A stretch of 14,450 bases of DNA from JBBAGE01 sp041655055 (GTDB taxonomy: Bacteria; Pseudomonadota; Alphaproteobacteria; Rhodobacterales; Rhodobacteraceae), in assembly GCA_041655055.1 (NCBI GenBank), contig JBBAGE010000047.1, forward strand, positions 1 through 14,450. The letters are read 5' to 3'. Within the stretch, counting starts at the first letter, position 1. Each line of letters starts with the position of its first letter. Position numbers and translations under genes: made by a program. The notes beneath the pieces are model-generated. The model saw only the letters and a program-made list of their open reading frames with translations. It was not told the origin of the DNA and ran no database searches. This document shows positions 7,312-14,450 of the stretch, piece after piece.

Positions 7312-7496
7312 AGTTTGGTGCTCATGGTGGTAAGCTTGGTGCTGATGCCGCCGGCGATATCGCGCACGCCGCCATGCACGCTGGCCCCCGCGATCACACC
7401 AAGCCCGACAATGGCCGCCGTCAGCACCACCCAGTCAACCGTGACCGCGCCGGCGGTATCCCGCCAAAATCCCGACAGACGCTGACGCATGTTCAT
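7302..7496 (-). CDS. Small Flp-pilin-like single-pass membrane protein
   Basis: Product of 64 residues from the ATG at 7496, chosen because AAGGA lies 8 nt upstream; the same frame stays open further upstream but without supporting signals (an ATG at 7490 is an alternative). A basic amino end (MNMRQRLSGFWRD) is followed by GAVTVDWVVLTAAIVGLG, the hydrophobic segment typical of the Flp/Fap-pilin-like small proteins of Rhodobacterales. The Gly-Ala junction and nearby acidic residue resemble a type IV prepilin processing region, with Asp in place of the usual Glu5. A short polar tail follows. No tad locus genes are in the window, so a structural pilin role is uncertain. The stop lies inside the 3' end of the rhomboid gene on the opposite strand (10-bp convergent overlap). 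Confidence 0.75.
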   Translation of the reverse strand: MNMRQRLSGFWRDTAGAVTVDWVVLTAAIVGLGVIAGASVHGGVRDIAGGISTKLTTMSTKLHE

Positions 7497-7575
7497 GGCC
7501 CAGATCCTTCGTTGCCCGCCATATGCAATGACAAAGGATTTCGCCCAAATTATGGCGCGTCTGCGGTAATTCGGG

Positions 7576-7599
7576 GCGCGCGCACGCACGCGTGCACGC
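7576..7599. other. 24-bp alternating purine-pyrimidine tract
   Basis: Strict alternation of G/A with C/T across 24 bases, mostly GC/CA steps, containing the palindrome GCACGCGTGC (7586-7595 region). It lies between the suhB stop codon and the pilin-like gene. Such tracts are prone to left-handed DNA under negative supercoiling; here it could also simply be a GC-rich 3' hairpin region for suhB. Confidence 0.5.
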
Positions 7600-7607
7600 C
7601 GCGCAGG

Positions 7608-8393
7608 TCAGCCGCGAATGGTCTTGGCAAAGGCGTCGAACAGCGCCGCGTTGGCGGTGACGATATCGCCGCTTTCAAGGATATCATCGCCCGGATCGAT
7701 GGGCTGGGCAAAGCCGCCCGCCTCGCGCACGATCAAAAGGCCGGCGGCCAGATCCCATGATTTCAGCCCGCGTTCCCAGTAACCATCGTAACGCCCCGCC
7801 GCCACATAGGCGAGATCGAGCGCCGCCGAGCCCCAGCGCCGCACCCCCGCGCAGCCCGGCAACAGCCGCGCCAGATCCTGCAGGGTTTCGGGCAGATCGC
7901 CGCGCCCGGCAAAGGGCAGTCCGGTGGCAAAAATCGCCTCGATCATGCGCGAACGCCCCGAAACGCGCATCCGGCTGTCATTCATCCAGGCGCCCGCGCC
8001 CTTTTCGGCCCAGAACATTTCATCCTTGGCCGGATCGTAAACGACGCCCGACACGATCTCGCCCTTGTGTTCCAGCGCGATGGACACGGCGAAATGCGGC
8101 AGGCCGTGCAGAAAATTGGTCGTGCCATCCAGCGGATCGACGATCCAGCGGCGCGTGGGGTCTTGGCCGGCCACATCTTCGCTTTCTTCGGCGCACCAGC
8201 CATAGGTGGGGCGCGCGCCCATCAGATCGTCGCGAATGATCCGCTCGGCGGCCAGATCGGCGCGGCTGACGAAATCGCCCGCGCCTTTCATCGAGACCTG
8301 CAGGTTTTCAACCTCGCGGAAATCCTTGACGAGCGAGCGCCCCGCCTTGCGGGCGGCCTTTATCATCACGTTGAGATTCGCGCTGCCTTGCAT
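7608..8393 (-). CDS. suhB: Inositol-1-monophosphatase family protein (SuhB-like)
   Basis: Product of 261 residues from the ATG at 8393, preceded at 7 nt by AAGGAG; the frame is open further upstream but this start gives the usual family length. It belongs to the Mg2+-dependent, Li+-sensitive phosphatase fold that hydrolyses myo-inositol phosphates or related sugar phosphates. Metal-site motifs are complete: AEES at 68-71 (Glu70), DPLDGTTNF at 86-94 (Asp86, Asp89), and WDLAAGLLIVREAGG at 213-227 with Asp214. In E. coli SuhB also acts on ribosomal RNA transcription complexes; whether this copy does so cannot be told from sequence. It lies 68 bp downstream of metR on the same strand but has its own strong ribosome site; the gap carries a perfect GCGTATACGC palindrome (8418-8427) that could be an operator. 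Confidence 0.92.
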   Translation of the reverse strand: MQGSANLNVMIKAARKAGRSLVKDFREVENLQVSMKGAGDFVSRADLAAERIIRDDLMGARPTYGWCAEESEDVAGQDPTRRWIVDPLDGTTNFLHGLPHFAVSIALEHKGEIVSGVVYDPAKDEMFWAEKGAGAWMNDSRMRVSGRSRMIEAIFATGLPFAGRGDLPETLQDLARLLPGCAGVRRWGSAALDLAYVAAGRYDGYWERGLKSWDLAAGLLIVREAGGFAQPIDPGDDILESGDIVTANAALFDAFAKTIRG

Positions 8394-8461
8394 GTCTGGC
8401 TCCTTTTTGGTCGCAAGGCGTATACGCGCCGGCGTCTGCGCTGCCAAGCGGCAAAGCGGGT

Positions 8462-9367
8462 CTAGCGTTGCATCAGCCGTTCGGGGCCGCTGCGCGCCAG
8501 ATCGATCAGATCGGTGATAAAGGGCTTGGCCGCATCATCGCTGCGGATCGCGGCATAAAGACTGCGCCGCAGCCCCTGTTTCGTAATCGGGCGGGTGACA
8601 TAATCAGATTGATAGCGCAGATCGCGCACCACCCAATCGGGCAGCACCGCCACCCCGCGATTAGACGCCACCAAAAGCAGGATCACCGCCGTCAGCTCGA
8701 TCTGGCGGATGGACTTTGGCTCGACCTTGGCGGGGGTCAGAAGCTGGCTGAAAATATCCAGCCGGGGCCGTTCGACCGGATAGGTGATCAGCGTTTCATT
8801 GCGGAAATCTTCGGCCTCGACATAGGGTTTTTGGGCCAGCGGATGCTGGCGCGCGGCCACGAAAACCGGCGCATAATCAAAAAGCGGGATGAATTCGACA
8901 CCATCCAGCGCCTCGGGGTCCGAGGAAATCACCAGATCAACTTCTTCGCGCTGTAATGCGGGCAAGGCGCCAAAGGCCAGACCGGGGCGGATATCCACGT
9001 CGATATCGGGCCATTCCTTGCGGAATTCTTCGAGCGTAGGCAGCAGCCATTCGAAACAGGCGTGGCATTCGATGGCGATATGCAGCCGTCCGGCCTTGCC
9101 CGCGCGCAATCCTGCGAAATCTTCCTCAAGTGCGGCGACGCGGGGCAGCACATCTTCGGCCAGCCGCAACAGCCGCATCCCCGCCGCCGACAGTTTCAAC
9201 GGCTTGGACCGGCGCACGAACAATTCGACGCCGGCCTGATCCTCAAGCCCCTTGACCTGATGACTTAGCGCCGATTGCGTGATATTAAGCAAATCCGCCG
9301 CACGGCCCAGGCCCCCGGCCTCGTGGATGGCCTTGATCGTGCGCAGATGCCTGAATTCGATATGCAT
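8462..9367 (-). CDS. metR: LysR-family transcriptional regulator of methionine genes, MetR-type
   Basis: Product of 301 residues from the ATG at 9367; an in-frame ATG at 9385 gives 307. The shorter form begins MHIEFRHLRTIKAI, like known MetR proteins, and leaves the MetR-type operator at 9369-9381 outside the coding region. Residues ~1-60 are the winged helix-turn-helix (GGLGRAADLLNITQSALSHQ with LFVRRSKPLKLSAAG after it). Residues ~90-295 are the substrate-binding-like effector domain, which in E. coli MetR responds to homocysteine. Divergent arrangement with metF and operator-like repeats in the 92-bp gap support the assignment: it probably controls metF and itself. The QSALSHQ recognition helix is very close to that of enterobacterial MetR. 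No Shine-Dalgarno is clear for either start. Confidence 0.88.
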   Translation of the reverse strand: MHIEFRHLRTIKAIHEAGGLGRAADLLNITQSALSHQVKGLEDQAGVELFVRRSKPLKLSAAGMRLLRLAEDVLPRVAALEEDFAGLRAGKAGRLHIAIECHACFEWLLPTLEEFRKEWPDIDVDIRPGLAFGALPALQREEVDLVISSDPEALDGVEFIPLFDYAPVFVAARQHPLAQKPYVEAEDFRNETLITYPVERPRLDIFSQLLTPAKVEPKSIRQIELTAVILLLVASNRGVAVLPDWVVRDLRYQSDYVTRPITKQGLRRSLYAAIRSDDAAKPFITDLIDLARSGPERLMQR

Positions 9368-9368
9368 T

Positions 9369-9381
9369 TGAACGATTTTCA
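9369..9381. promoter_or_regulatory. MetR operator, perfect TGAA-N5-TTCA
   Basis: TGAACGATTTTCA matches the enterobacterial MetR consensus TGAANNNNNTTCA exactly and lies between the divergent metR and metF starts, immediately upstream of the preferred metR ATG. Confidence 0.7.
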
Positions 9382-9399
9382 TCATGTTGATTAGAATTA

Positions 9400-9412
9400 T
9401 GAATTTGTCTCA
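9400..9412. promoter_or_regulatory. Second, degenerate MetR-like operator
   Basis: TGAATTTGTCTCA matches seven of eight fixed positions of TGAANNNNNTTCA. It begins 31 bp from the perfect site, close to three helical turns, so both would face the same side of the DNA, as in paired MetR sites of E. coli met promoters. Confidence 0.5.
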
Positions 9413-9432
9413 CAAGTCCGGGCATGAGACAA
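9405..9432 (+). promoter_or_regulatory. Inverted repeat / hairpin in the metF leader
   Basis: TTGTCTCA (9405-9412) and TGAGACAA (9425-9432) are perfect 8-bp complements with a 12-nt spacer. The first arm overlaps the second MetR-like site. If transcribed it could form a leader hairpin ahead of the metF ribosome site at 9450-9453. It does not match any SAM riboswitch class I can recognise. Confidence 0.4.
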
Positions 9433-9459
9433 GACATGACTAAAGTATCAGGAATCGTC

Positions 9460-10329
9460 ATGGCCAGCGCAGTCACCTTTTCATTCGAATTCTTTCCGCC
9501 ACAATCGATCGAAGCCTCCTTTCGATTGTCCGAAACGGTCCGCGCGCTGGCGCCGCTCAGCCCGGCATTCGTGTCGGTCACCTATGGCGCGGGCGGCACG
9601 ACCCGGACGCTGACCCATGATGCCGTGGGCACGATCCATCGCAATTACGGGCTGAATGTGGCCGCCCATCTGACCTGCGTGAATGCATCGCGCGAAGAAA
9701 CGCTGGCGATTGCCGATAGCTATGCCGATATCGGCGTGACGGAAATCGTGGCCTTGCGCGGTGATCCGCCCAAAGGCGCCACCGGCTTTACCCCCCATCC
9801 CGATGGCTTTGCCAATTCCGTGGAACTGGTCGAGGCGCTGGCCGCCACCGGCAAATTCCGCCTGCATGTGGGGGCCTATCCCGATCCGCATCCCGAAGCG
9901 CCCTATGCCGGTGCCGATGTCGATTGGCTAAAGCGCAAGATCGACGCGGGCGCGCATTCCGCCATTACCCAGTTTTTCTTTGAGGTCGATCATTTCCTGC
10001 GGTTTCGCGATGCGTGCGTTGCTGCGGGGATCGATGCGCCGATCATTCCGGGCATCCTGCCGATCGAAAACTGGAAGGGCACGCGCAATTTCGCCAAACG
10101 TTGCGGCACGCCGGTGCCCGACTGGCTGGATGCGCAGTTTGATACCGCGATTGCCGATAACCGCCATGATGATCTGGCCCTGCAGCTTAGCATCGATATG
10201 AGCAAGCGACTGGTGGCCGAAGGTGTCGGCCATCTGCATTTCTACACGCTCAACAAACCGCAATTGTCGCGCCATGTGGTCAGCGCATTGGGGCTGGCAC
10301 CGGCGGATATTGCGGAAGTGGCGGTTTAG
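9460..10329 (+). CDS. metF: 5,10-methylenetetrahydrofolate reductase
   Basis: Product of 289 residues from the ATG at 9460, which has AGGA 6 nt upstream and starts MASAVTFSFEFFPPQ; in-frame ATGs at 9424 and 9436 lie within or next to the leader inverted repeat and lack a ribosome site. The enzyme is an FAD-dependent TIM barrel that reduces methylene-THF to 5-methyl-THF, the methyl donor for methionine synthesis. Visible signatures: FEFFPP with the catalytic Glu near the start, SVTYGAGGTTR, HLTCVNASREE, VALRGDPP, and ITQFFFEVDHF (folate/FAD-facing strand). Length matches the bacterial MetF family. It is divergent from metR and presumably activated by it; metE and metH are not in the window. 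A hairpin overlaps its stop codon and separates it from the convergent molybdenum hydroxylase gene. Confidence 0.96.
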   Translation: MASAVTFSFEFFPPQSIEASFRLSETVRALAPLSPAFVSVTYGAGGTTRTLTHDAVGTIHRNYGLNVAAHLTCVNASREETLAIADSYADIGVTEIVALRGDPPKGATGFTPHPDGFANSVELVEALAATGKFRLHVGAYPDPHPEAPYAGADVDWLKRKIDAGAHSAITQFFFEVDHFLRFRDACVAAGIDAPIIPGILPIENWKGTRNFAKRCGTPVPDWLDAQFDTAIADNRHDDLALQLSIDMSKRLVAEGVGHLHFYTLNKPQLSRHVVSALGLAPADIAEVAV

Positions 10330-10345
10330 GGGGCTTGCGCCCCCT
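10328..10345. terminator. Hairpin between convergent metF and CoxL-like genes
   Basis: AGGGGGC (10328-10334) pairs with GCCCCCT (10339-10345) around a TTGC loop, starting inside the metF TAG codon and ending 2 bp before the stop of the opposite gene. No T-run follows on either strand, so it would be a weak or factor-assisted bidirectional terminator, but position and stem strength suit that role. Confidence 0.5.
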
Positions 10346-10347
10346 GC

Positions 10348-12648
10348 CTATTCCGCCGCCATTTTGGCAGTTTCCAGCATCTGCCAGACCCGCGTCGGGG
10401 TAAACGGCATATCCGCCACCCGCACCCCGCGCGACCACAGCGCATCCATCACCGCATTCGCAGTGGCGGCCATTGCGCCCACGGTGCCCGCTTCGCCGCA
10501 GCCCTTCATGCCCAGCACATTCGCGGTGGATGGCACCGGTTCGGACACGAATTTCACCATCGGCATCGCATCGGCGCGCGGCATGGCGTAATCCATGAAA
10601 GTCGCACTGAGCAACTGCCCCTCGGCATCGAAAACCGTATGCTCGTAAAGCGCCTGGCCCAGCCCCTGGGCCACGCCGCCATGCACCTGGCCTTCGGCCA
10701 GCAGCGGGTTCATCAGATTGCCCAGATCATCAACCACGGTATATCGAAGCGTATCGACCTTGCCGGTTTCGGGATCGACTTCGACCTCGGCGACATGGGC
10801 GCCATTGGGATAAGACCGCCCCGGCAACGTGGCCTTTTCGCGAAAACTCAGCAGATCCTCGCGCCCGGCGGCGCGGGCCATGGCCGCAACATCCAGCACC
10901 GACGGGGTATCGTTCGACCCTTTGATGCGGAAATGTTCGTCGTCAAAGCTGACATCGGCCGCCTGCACGCCCGATTGTTCGGCCAAAAACGCACCATAGG
11001 CGCGCAAAAGCACCCCCGATGTCACCAGCGTCGCGTTGTTTTGCGTGGTGACCGAGCGTGAGCCCCCCGTGCCGCCACCGGTGGGGATCAGGTCGCTGTC
11101 GCCTTGGATCACATGGATCAGATCGGCGGGAATGCCGGTATGATCGCTTAGGAACTGGGCATAGGCCGTTTCATGCCCCTGCCCGTTCGATTGCGTGCCG
11201 ACATAAAGGTTAACGCTGCCATCCGCGTTGAATTCGATATGGGCGGCTTCCTCGGGGTTACCCAGAATCGCTTCGATATAATAACAGATGCCGATGCCGC
11301 GCAGCTTGCCGCGGGCCTCGGATTCGCGCCGGCGGGCGTCGAACCCGGCGCGATCCGCTTCGATCTCGGCGCGGGTGAACACCTTGTCGAAATCACCGAC
11401 ATCGATCAGTTCGCCATTCGACGTCAGATAGGGAAAGGCATCCTTGGGCACGAAATTGCGCCGCCGCAATTCCCATGGATCGATATTCAGTGCACGCGCC
11501 GCATAATCCATCGCGCGTTCCAGCGCATAGATCGCTTCGGGCCGGCCAGCGCCGCGATAGGCGTCGACCTGGGTGGTATTGGTATAGATCCCCTTGGCAT
11601 TCAGCCATGTGTTCTGGATGTCATAACCCCCGGTCATCACCTTGGCGAAAAGCTGCGACTGAATTCCCTGCCCGAAGTTGGAATTATACGCGCCGAGGTT
11701 GGACAGGTTATGCACGCGGTAACCGGTGATGCGGTAATCTTCGTCAAAGGCAATCTCGCAGGTCGAAACCAGATCGCGGCCCGAATGGTCGGATAACATC
11801 GCCTCGGTCCGTTCCGACATCCAGCGCACCGGCTGGCCCAGCACCCGCGCGGCATGGGTCACGACGAAATATTCCGGATAGGGCGGGGATTTCATCCCAA
11901 AGCCGCCGCCCACATCGGGGGTGGTCACCCGGGCCATTTCCCGGTCCACGCCAAAAGCGCGGGCAAGCTGATCCTTCATTCCCCAGACGCCCTGCCCGCT
12001 ATAGCCGAAATGCACGCGGCCCTGATCATCCCATTGCGCATAACAGCCGCGCGGCTCCATCGAATTGACGATGATGCGGTTGTCGCCCACATCGAACCGC
12101 ACCTTGTGGGCGGCGCTGGCAAAGGCGGCCTCGGTCGCGGCCTCGTCGCCGGTGCCGTAATCATAGGCCAGATTGCCGGGGGCCTCGGGGTGGATCGGCT
12201 CGCCCCCGATGGCAAGATCGAGATGCACGGGCAGATCGGTGAATTCAAACGCGATCATTTCGGCAGCGTCCTTGGCCTGCGCAATCGTGTCGGCCACGAT
12301 CATCGCGATCGGTTCGCCCACATGGCGCACCCGCCCATCCGCCAGATAGGGCCGCTGGGGGTTTGCGCCCTTGGTGCCATCGCGGTTATCCATCAGATTG
12401 GCGGTCATGGCGATATCCATCCCGGCCGCGCGCAGATCATCAAGCGTCACGATCAGATGCACACCGGGCATGGCGCGCGCCTCGTCGAGCCCCAGCAGAT
12501 CGATCTGTGCATGGGCCACGGGCGAGCGGAAAAACCATGCCCGCAGCGCATTCGCCGGGGCCACATCGTCGATATAGCGGCCTGCGCCGGTCAGCAGGCG
12601 GATATCCTCTCGCCGGGTGACCGGCTGGCTTTTGCCAAAACTCTGCAT
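10348..12648 (-). CDS. Xanthine dehydrogenase-family molybdopterin-binding subunit, form II CoxL-like
   Basis: Product of 766 residues, full length for the large subunit of molybdenum hydroxylases. AGGAGG lies 8 nt before the ATG at 12648. Residues ~15-130 form the a/b hammerhead domain (REDIRLLTGAGRYIDDV). The rest is the molybdopterin-binding region, with DVGGGFGMK (245-253), AYRGAGR (363-369), QSNGQGHET (486-494) and GCGEAG (716-721), Glu719 being the expected catalytic base. True aerobic CO dehydrogenase has AYRCSFR with its copper-binding Cys; AYRGAGR marks the form II group, whose substrates are mostly unknown and may include aldehydes or N-heterocycles. The usual 2Fe-2S small and FAD medium subunits are not adjacent: one side is valS, the other metF. 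It must borrow partners encoded elsewhere or be a relic. Naming it CO dehydrogenase would be unsafe. Confidence 0.93.
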   Translation of the reverse strand: MQSFGKSQPVTRREDIRLLTGAGRYIDDVAPANALRAWFFRSPVAHAQIDLLGLDEARAMPGVHLIVTLDDLRAAGMDIAMTANLMDNRDGTKGANPQRPYLADGRVRHVGEPIAMIVADTIAQAKDAAEMIAFEFTDLPVHLDLAIGGEPIHPEAPGNLAYDYGTGDEAATEAAFASAAHKVRFDVGDNRIIVNSMEPRGCYAQWDDQGRVHFGYSGQGVWGMKDQLARAFGVDREMARVTTPDVGGGFGMKSPPYPEYFVVTHAARVLGQPVRWMSERTEAMLSDHSGRDLVSTCEIAFDEDYRITGYRVHNLSNLGAYNSNFGQGIQSQLFAKVMTGGYDIQNTWLNAKGIYTNTTQVDAYRGAGRPEAIYALERAMDYAARALNIDPWELRRRNFVPKDAFPYLTSNGELIDVGDFDKVFTRAEIEADRAGFDARRRESEARGKLRGIGICYYIEAILGNPEEAAHIEFNADGSVNLYVGTQSNGQGHETAYAQFLSDHTGIPADLIHVIQGDSDLIPTGGGTGGSRSVTTQNNATLVTSGVLLRAYGAFLAEQSGVQAADVSFDDEHFRIKGSNDTPSVLDVAAMARAAGREDLLSFREKATLPGRSYPNGAHVAEVEVDPETGKVDTLRYTVVDDLGNLMNPLLAEGQVHGGVAQGLGQALYEHTVFDAEGQLLSATFMDYAMPRADAMPMVKFVSEPVPSTANVLGMKGCGEAGTVGAMAATANAVMDALWSRGVRVADMPFTPTRVWQMLETAKMAAE

Positions 12649-12793
12649 CTGTCTTTCCTCCTCGCGCGTGTTTGGCGAAGCTTAACCGCTCATGGCTATC
12701 TGTCCAGCATTCATACGCGCTGGCCGGGCTTTCCCTTTGGCCACGCATTGTTTAAGCAGAACTGACGCAGCCCGAGACAGACGGAATCCGAAC

Positions 12794-14450
12794 ATGCCGA
12801 TGGAAAAGACATTCGACGCAGCCCAGGCCGAAACGCGCATCTATGCGGCATGGGAACAGGCGCAGGCCTTTGCCGCAGGGGCCAATGCCGCCCCAGGCGC
12901 CGAAACATTTTCGATCATGATCCCGCCGCCCAACGTGACCGGCAGTCTGCATATGGGGCATGCTTTCAACAACACGTTGCAAGATATCCTGATCCGCTGG
13001 CACCGGATGCGCGGGTTTGACACGCTCTGGCAGCCCGGACAGGACCATGCCGGCATCGCCACGCAAATGGTGGTGGAACGCGAATTGGCCCGCGCCGGCG
13101 CCCCGGGGCGGCGCGAAATGGGGCGCGAGGCCTTTTTGGACAAGGTCTGGCAGTGGAAGGAACAATCGGGCGACACGATCATCAACCAGCTTAAACGGTT
13201 GGGGGCATCATGCGACTGGTCGCGCAATGCCTTTACGATGGATCCCAATTTCCAGCGCGCCGTGATCCGCGTCTTTGTCGATATGTATCACAAGGGGCTG
13301 ATCTATCGCGGCAAACGGCTGGTAAACTGGGATCCGCATTTTGAAACCGCAATTTCGGATCTTGAGGTCGAACAGGTCGAGGTTGACGGCCATATGTGGC
13401 GCCTGCGCTATGCCTTGGCCGATGGCGAGACCTATCAGCACCCCGTCACCTTTGACGAAGATGGCAATCCCACGGCGTTCGAAACCCGCGATTATATGGT
13501 CGTGGCCACGACCCGGCCCGAAACCATGCTGGGCGATACCGGCGTCGCCGTGCATCCCGATGATCCGCGCTATCAGCATCTGATCGGCAAACATGTGCGC
13601 CTGCCGCTAGTGGGCCGGCTGATCCCGATCGTGGCCGACAGCTATGCCGATCCCGCCAAGGGCACCGGCGCCGTGAAAATCACGCCGGCGCATGATTTCA
13701 ACGACTGGGCCGTGGGCGCACGCACCGGGCTGCGGGTGATTAACGTGATGAATACCCGCGCCGAAATGGCTTTGCGCGACAACGATGATTTTCTTGAGGA
13801 ATGCAGCCCGACAGATGCGGCCATGGCCCTGCACGGGCTGGGCCGTTATGAGGCCCGCACCGCCATTCTGGAGCTGGCGCAGGAACAAGGCTGGCTGGAC
13901 GGGATCGATGCCGATCGTCATATGGTGCCGCATGGCGACCGCTCCAAAGTCGCGATCGAGCCCTTTCTGACCGATCAATGGTTCGTCGATACCGCGCAGA
14001 TCGTGCAACCCGCCATCGATGCGGTGCGGGGCGGCGAAACCCGCATCATGCCCGAGGGCGACGCCAAGGTCTATTTCCACTGGCTGGAAAATATCGAACC
14101 CTGGTGCATTTCGCGCCAGCTTTGGTGGGGGCATCAGATCCCGGTCTGGTATGGGCTGGATCTGGGCCTGCCGGGCGATTTGCCGGACACCGAAGATCTC
14201 GACGATGTCGATGTTTTGGGCCTGCTGGTGTCGGGCGGTATGCTGCAACCCGGCGAGGTCATGCATTGCGCCCCCGATTTTGAGGGTGTGAAAGAGGCCT
14301 TCCGCCGCGATAACGAAGATATCCCCAACCCGATTTCCGCCGCCGCCGTGATCGAGGTTGCGAACAAGGAAGAAGCCATCGACCGTCTGGCCGCCAGCCT
14401 TGCCGCCTATGCGGTGGATCAAGATCCGACGAGGCTGGTCTATCCGGTCT
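12794..14450 (+). CDS. valS: Valyl-tRNA synthetase, 3' part outside window
   Basis: Reads 552 codons from the ATG at 12794 to the window edge without a stop; the second in-frame ATG at 12800 (MEKTFDAA) is an alternative, and the ribosome site is weak. Class I synthetase that charges tRNA-Val. Seen in order: catalytic PPPNVTGSLHMGHAF with the HIGH-equivalent HMGH at 53-56; CP1 editing domain with ATTRPETMLGDTGVAVHP and GTGAVKITPAHDFNDW; then PHGDRSKVAIEPFLTDQWFV and CISRQLWWGHQIPVWYG ending at residue 454. The KMSKS loop and anticodon-binding domain lie beyond the window. Oddity: the DEDVLDTWFSS-type motif, which follows WYD by about 30 residues in E. coli, is not reached in the remaining 98 residues, implying an inserted segment rich in acidic residues. 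Divergent from the CoxL-like gene across a 145-bp spacer. Confidence 0.97.
   Translation, partial: MPMEKTFDAAQAETRIYAAWEQAQAFAAGANAAPGAETFSIMIPPPNVTGSLHMGHAFNNTLQDILIRWHRMRGFDTLWQPGQDHAGIATQMVVERELARAGAPGRREMGREAFLDKVWQWKEQSGDTIINQLKRLGASCDWSRNAFTMDPNFQRAVIRVFVDMYHKGLIYRGKRLVNWDPHFETAISDLEVEQVEVDGHMWRLRYALADGETYQHPVTFDEDGNPTAFETRDYMVVATTRPETMLGDTGVAVHPDDPRYQHLIGKHVRLPLVGRLIPIVADSYADPAKGTGAVKITPAHDFNDWAVGARTGLRVINVMNTRAEMALRDNDDFLEECSPTDAAMALHGLGRYEARTAILELAQEQGWLDGIDADRHMVPHGDRSKVAIEPFLTDQWFVDTAQIVQPAIDAVRGGETRIMPEGDAKVYFHWLENIEPWCISRQLWWGHQIPVWYGLDLGLPGDLPDTEDLDDVDVLGLLVSGGMLQPGEVMHCAPDFEGVKEAFRRDNEDIPNPISAAAVIEVANKEEAIDRLAASLAAYAVDQDPTRLVYPV

Noticed and set aside
10348..12648. Assignment as aerobic CO dehydrogenase large subunit (coxL)
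   Set aside because: Active-site loop reads AYRGAGR rather than the AYRCSFR of true CO dehydrogenase, and coxM/coxS are absent.
11854..12765. 303-codon plus-strand open frame
   Set aside because: Antisense to the CoxL-like gene, whose frame has all molybdenum hydroxylase motifs; no recognisable domain in the shadow.
13607..14422. 271-codon minus-strand open frame
   Set aside because: Antisense to valS, which shows continuous conserved synthetase motifs in its own frame.
1..14450. CRISPR array, transposase, integrase or toxin-antitoxin pair
   Set aside because: No regularly spaced repeats, no recognisable recombinase frame and no small paired toxin-antitoxin genes were found on either strand.

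Overview
The window is GC-rich DNA from an alphaproteobacterium, most likely of the Rhodobacterales (Paracoccaceae/Roseobacteraceae type). The inference rests on the divergent metR/metF pair, the small Flp-pilin-like protein with a GAVTVDWVVLTAA membrane segment, the IalB-family proteins, and strong codon-position GC bias that produces long antisense shadow ORFs. The genus cannot be named from the sequence alone.

Left part (1-6202, minus strand, read right to left): a four-gene surface/secretion cluster. The order is an IalB-family exported protein (5699-6202), a TpsB/FhaC-type outer-membrane transporter (4133-5638), a second IalB-family protein (3549-4115), and a very large filamentous TPS adhesin (from 3485, running off the window at base 1 after 1161 codons). 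This is a two-partner (type Vb) secretion system with two small disulfide-type periplasmic/surface proteins interleaved. The transporter gene carries a perfect 17-bp tandem duplication inside its signal-peptide codons (5625-5658). The duplication puts the natural ATG starts out of frame with the rest of the gene; losing one copy restores a classical signal peptide. This is either a phase switch or a fresh knock-out of the secretion system.

Middle (6203-7607): an AT-rich leader with a 31-bp inverted repeat upstream of the adhesin operon, a tRNA-Leu(UAA) gene, a rhomboid intramembrane protease, and convergent with it a 64-residue Flp-pilin-like single-pass protein whose stop overlaps the rhomboid 3' end by 10 bp.

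Right part (7608-14450): suhB-type inositol monophosphatase, the LysR regulator metR divergent from metF (5,10-methylenetetrahydrofolate reductase) with two MetR-like operators between them about three helical turns apart, a lone molybdopterin-binding xanthine dehydrogenase/CoxL-like large subunit (form II signature, no small or FAD subunits nearby), and the 5' two thirds or less of valS. The valS product has an apparently long insertion after its WWGHQIPVWYG motif. No CRISPR array, transposase or integrase is visible. No gene-free stretch exceeds 300 bases.
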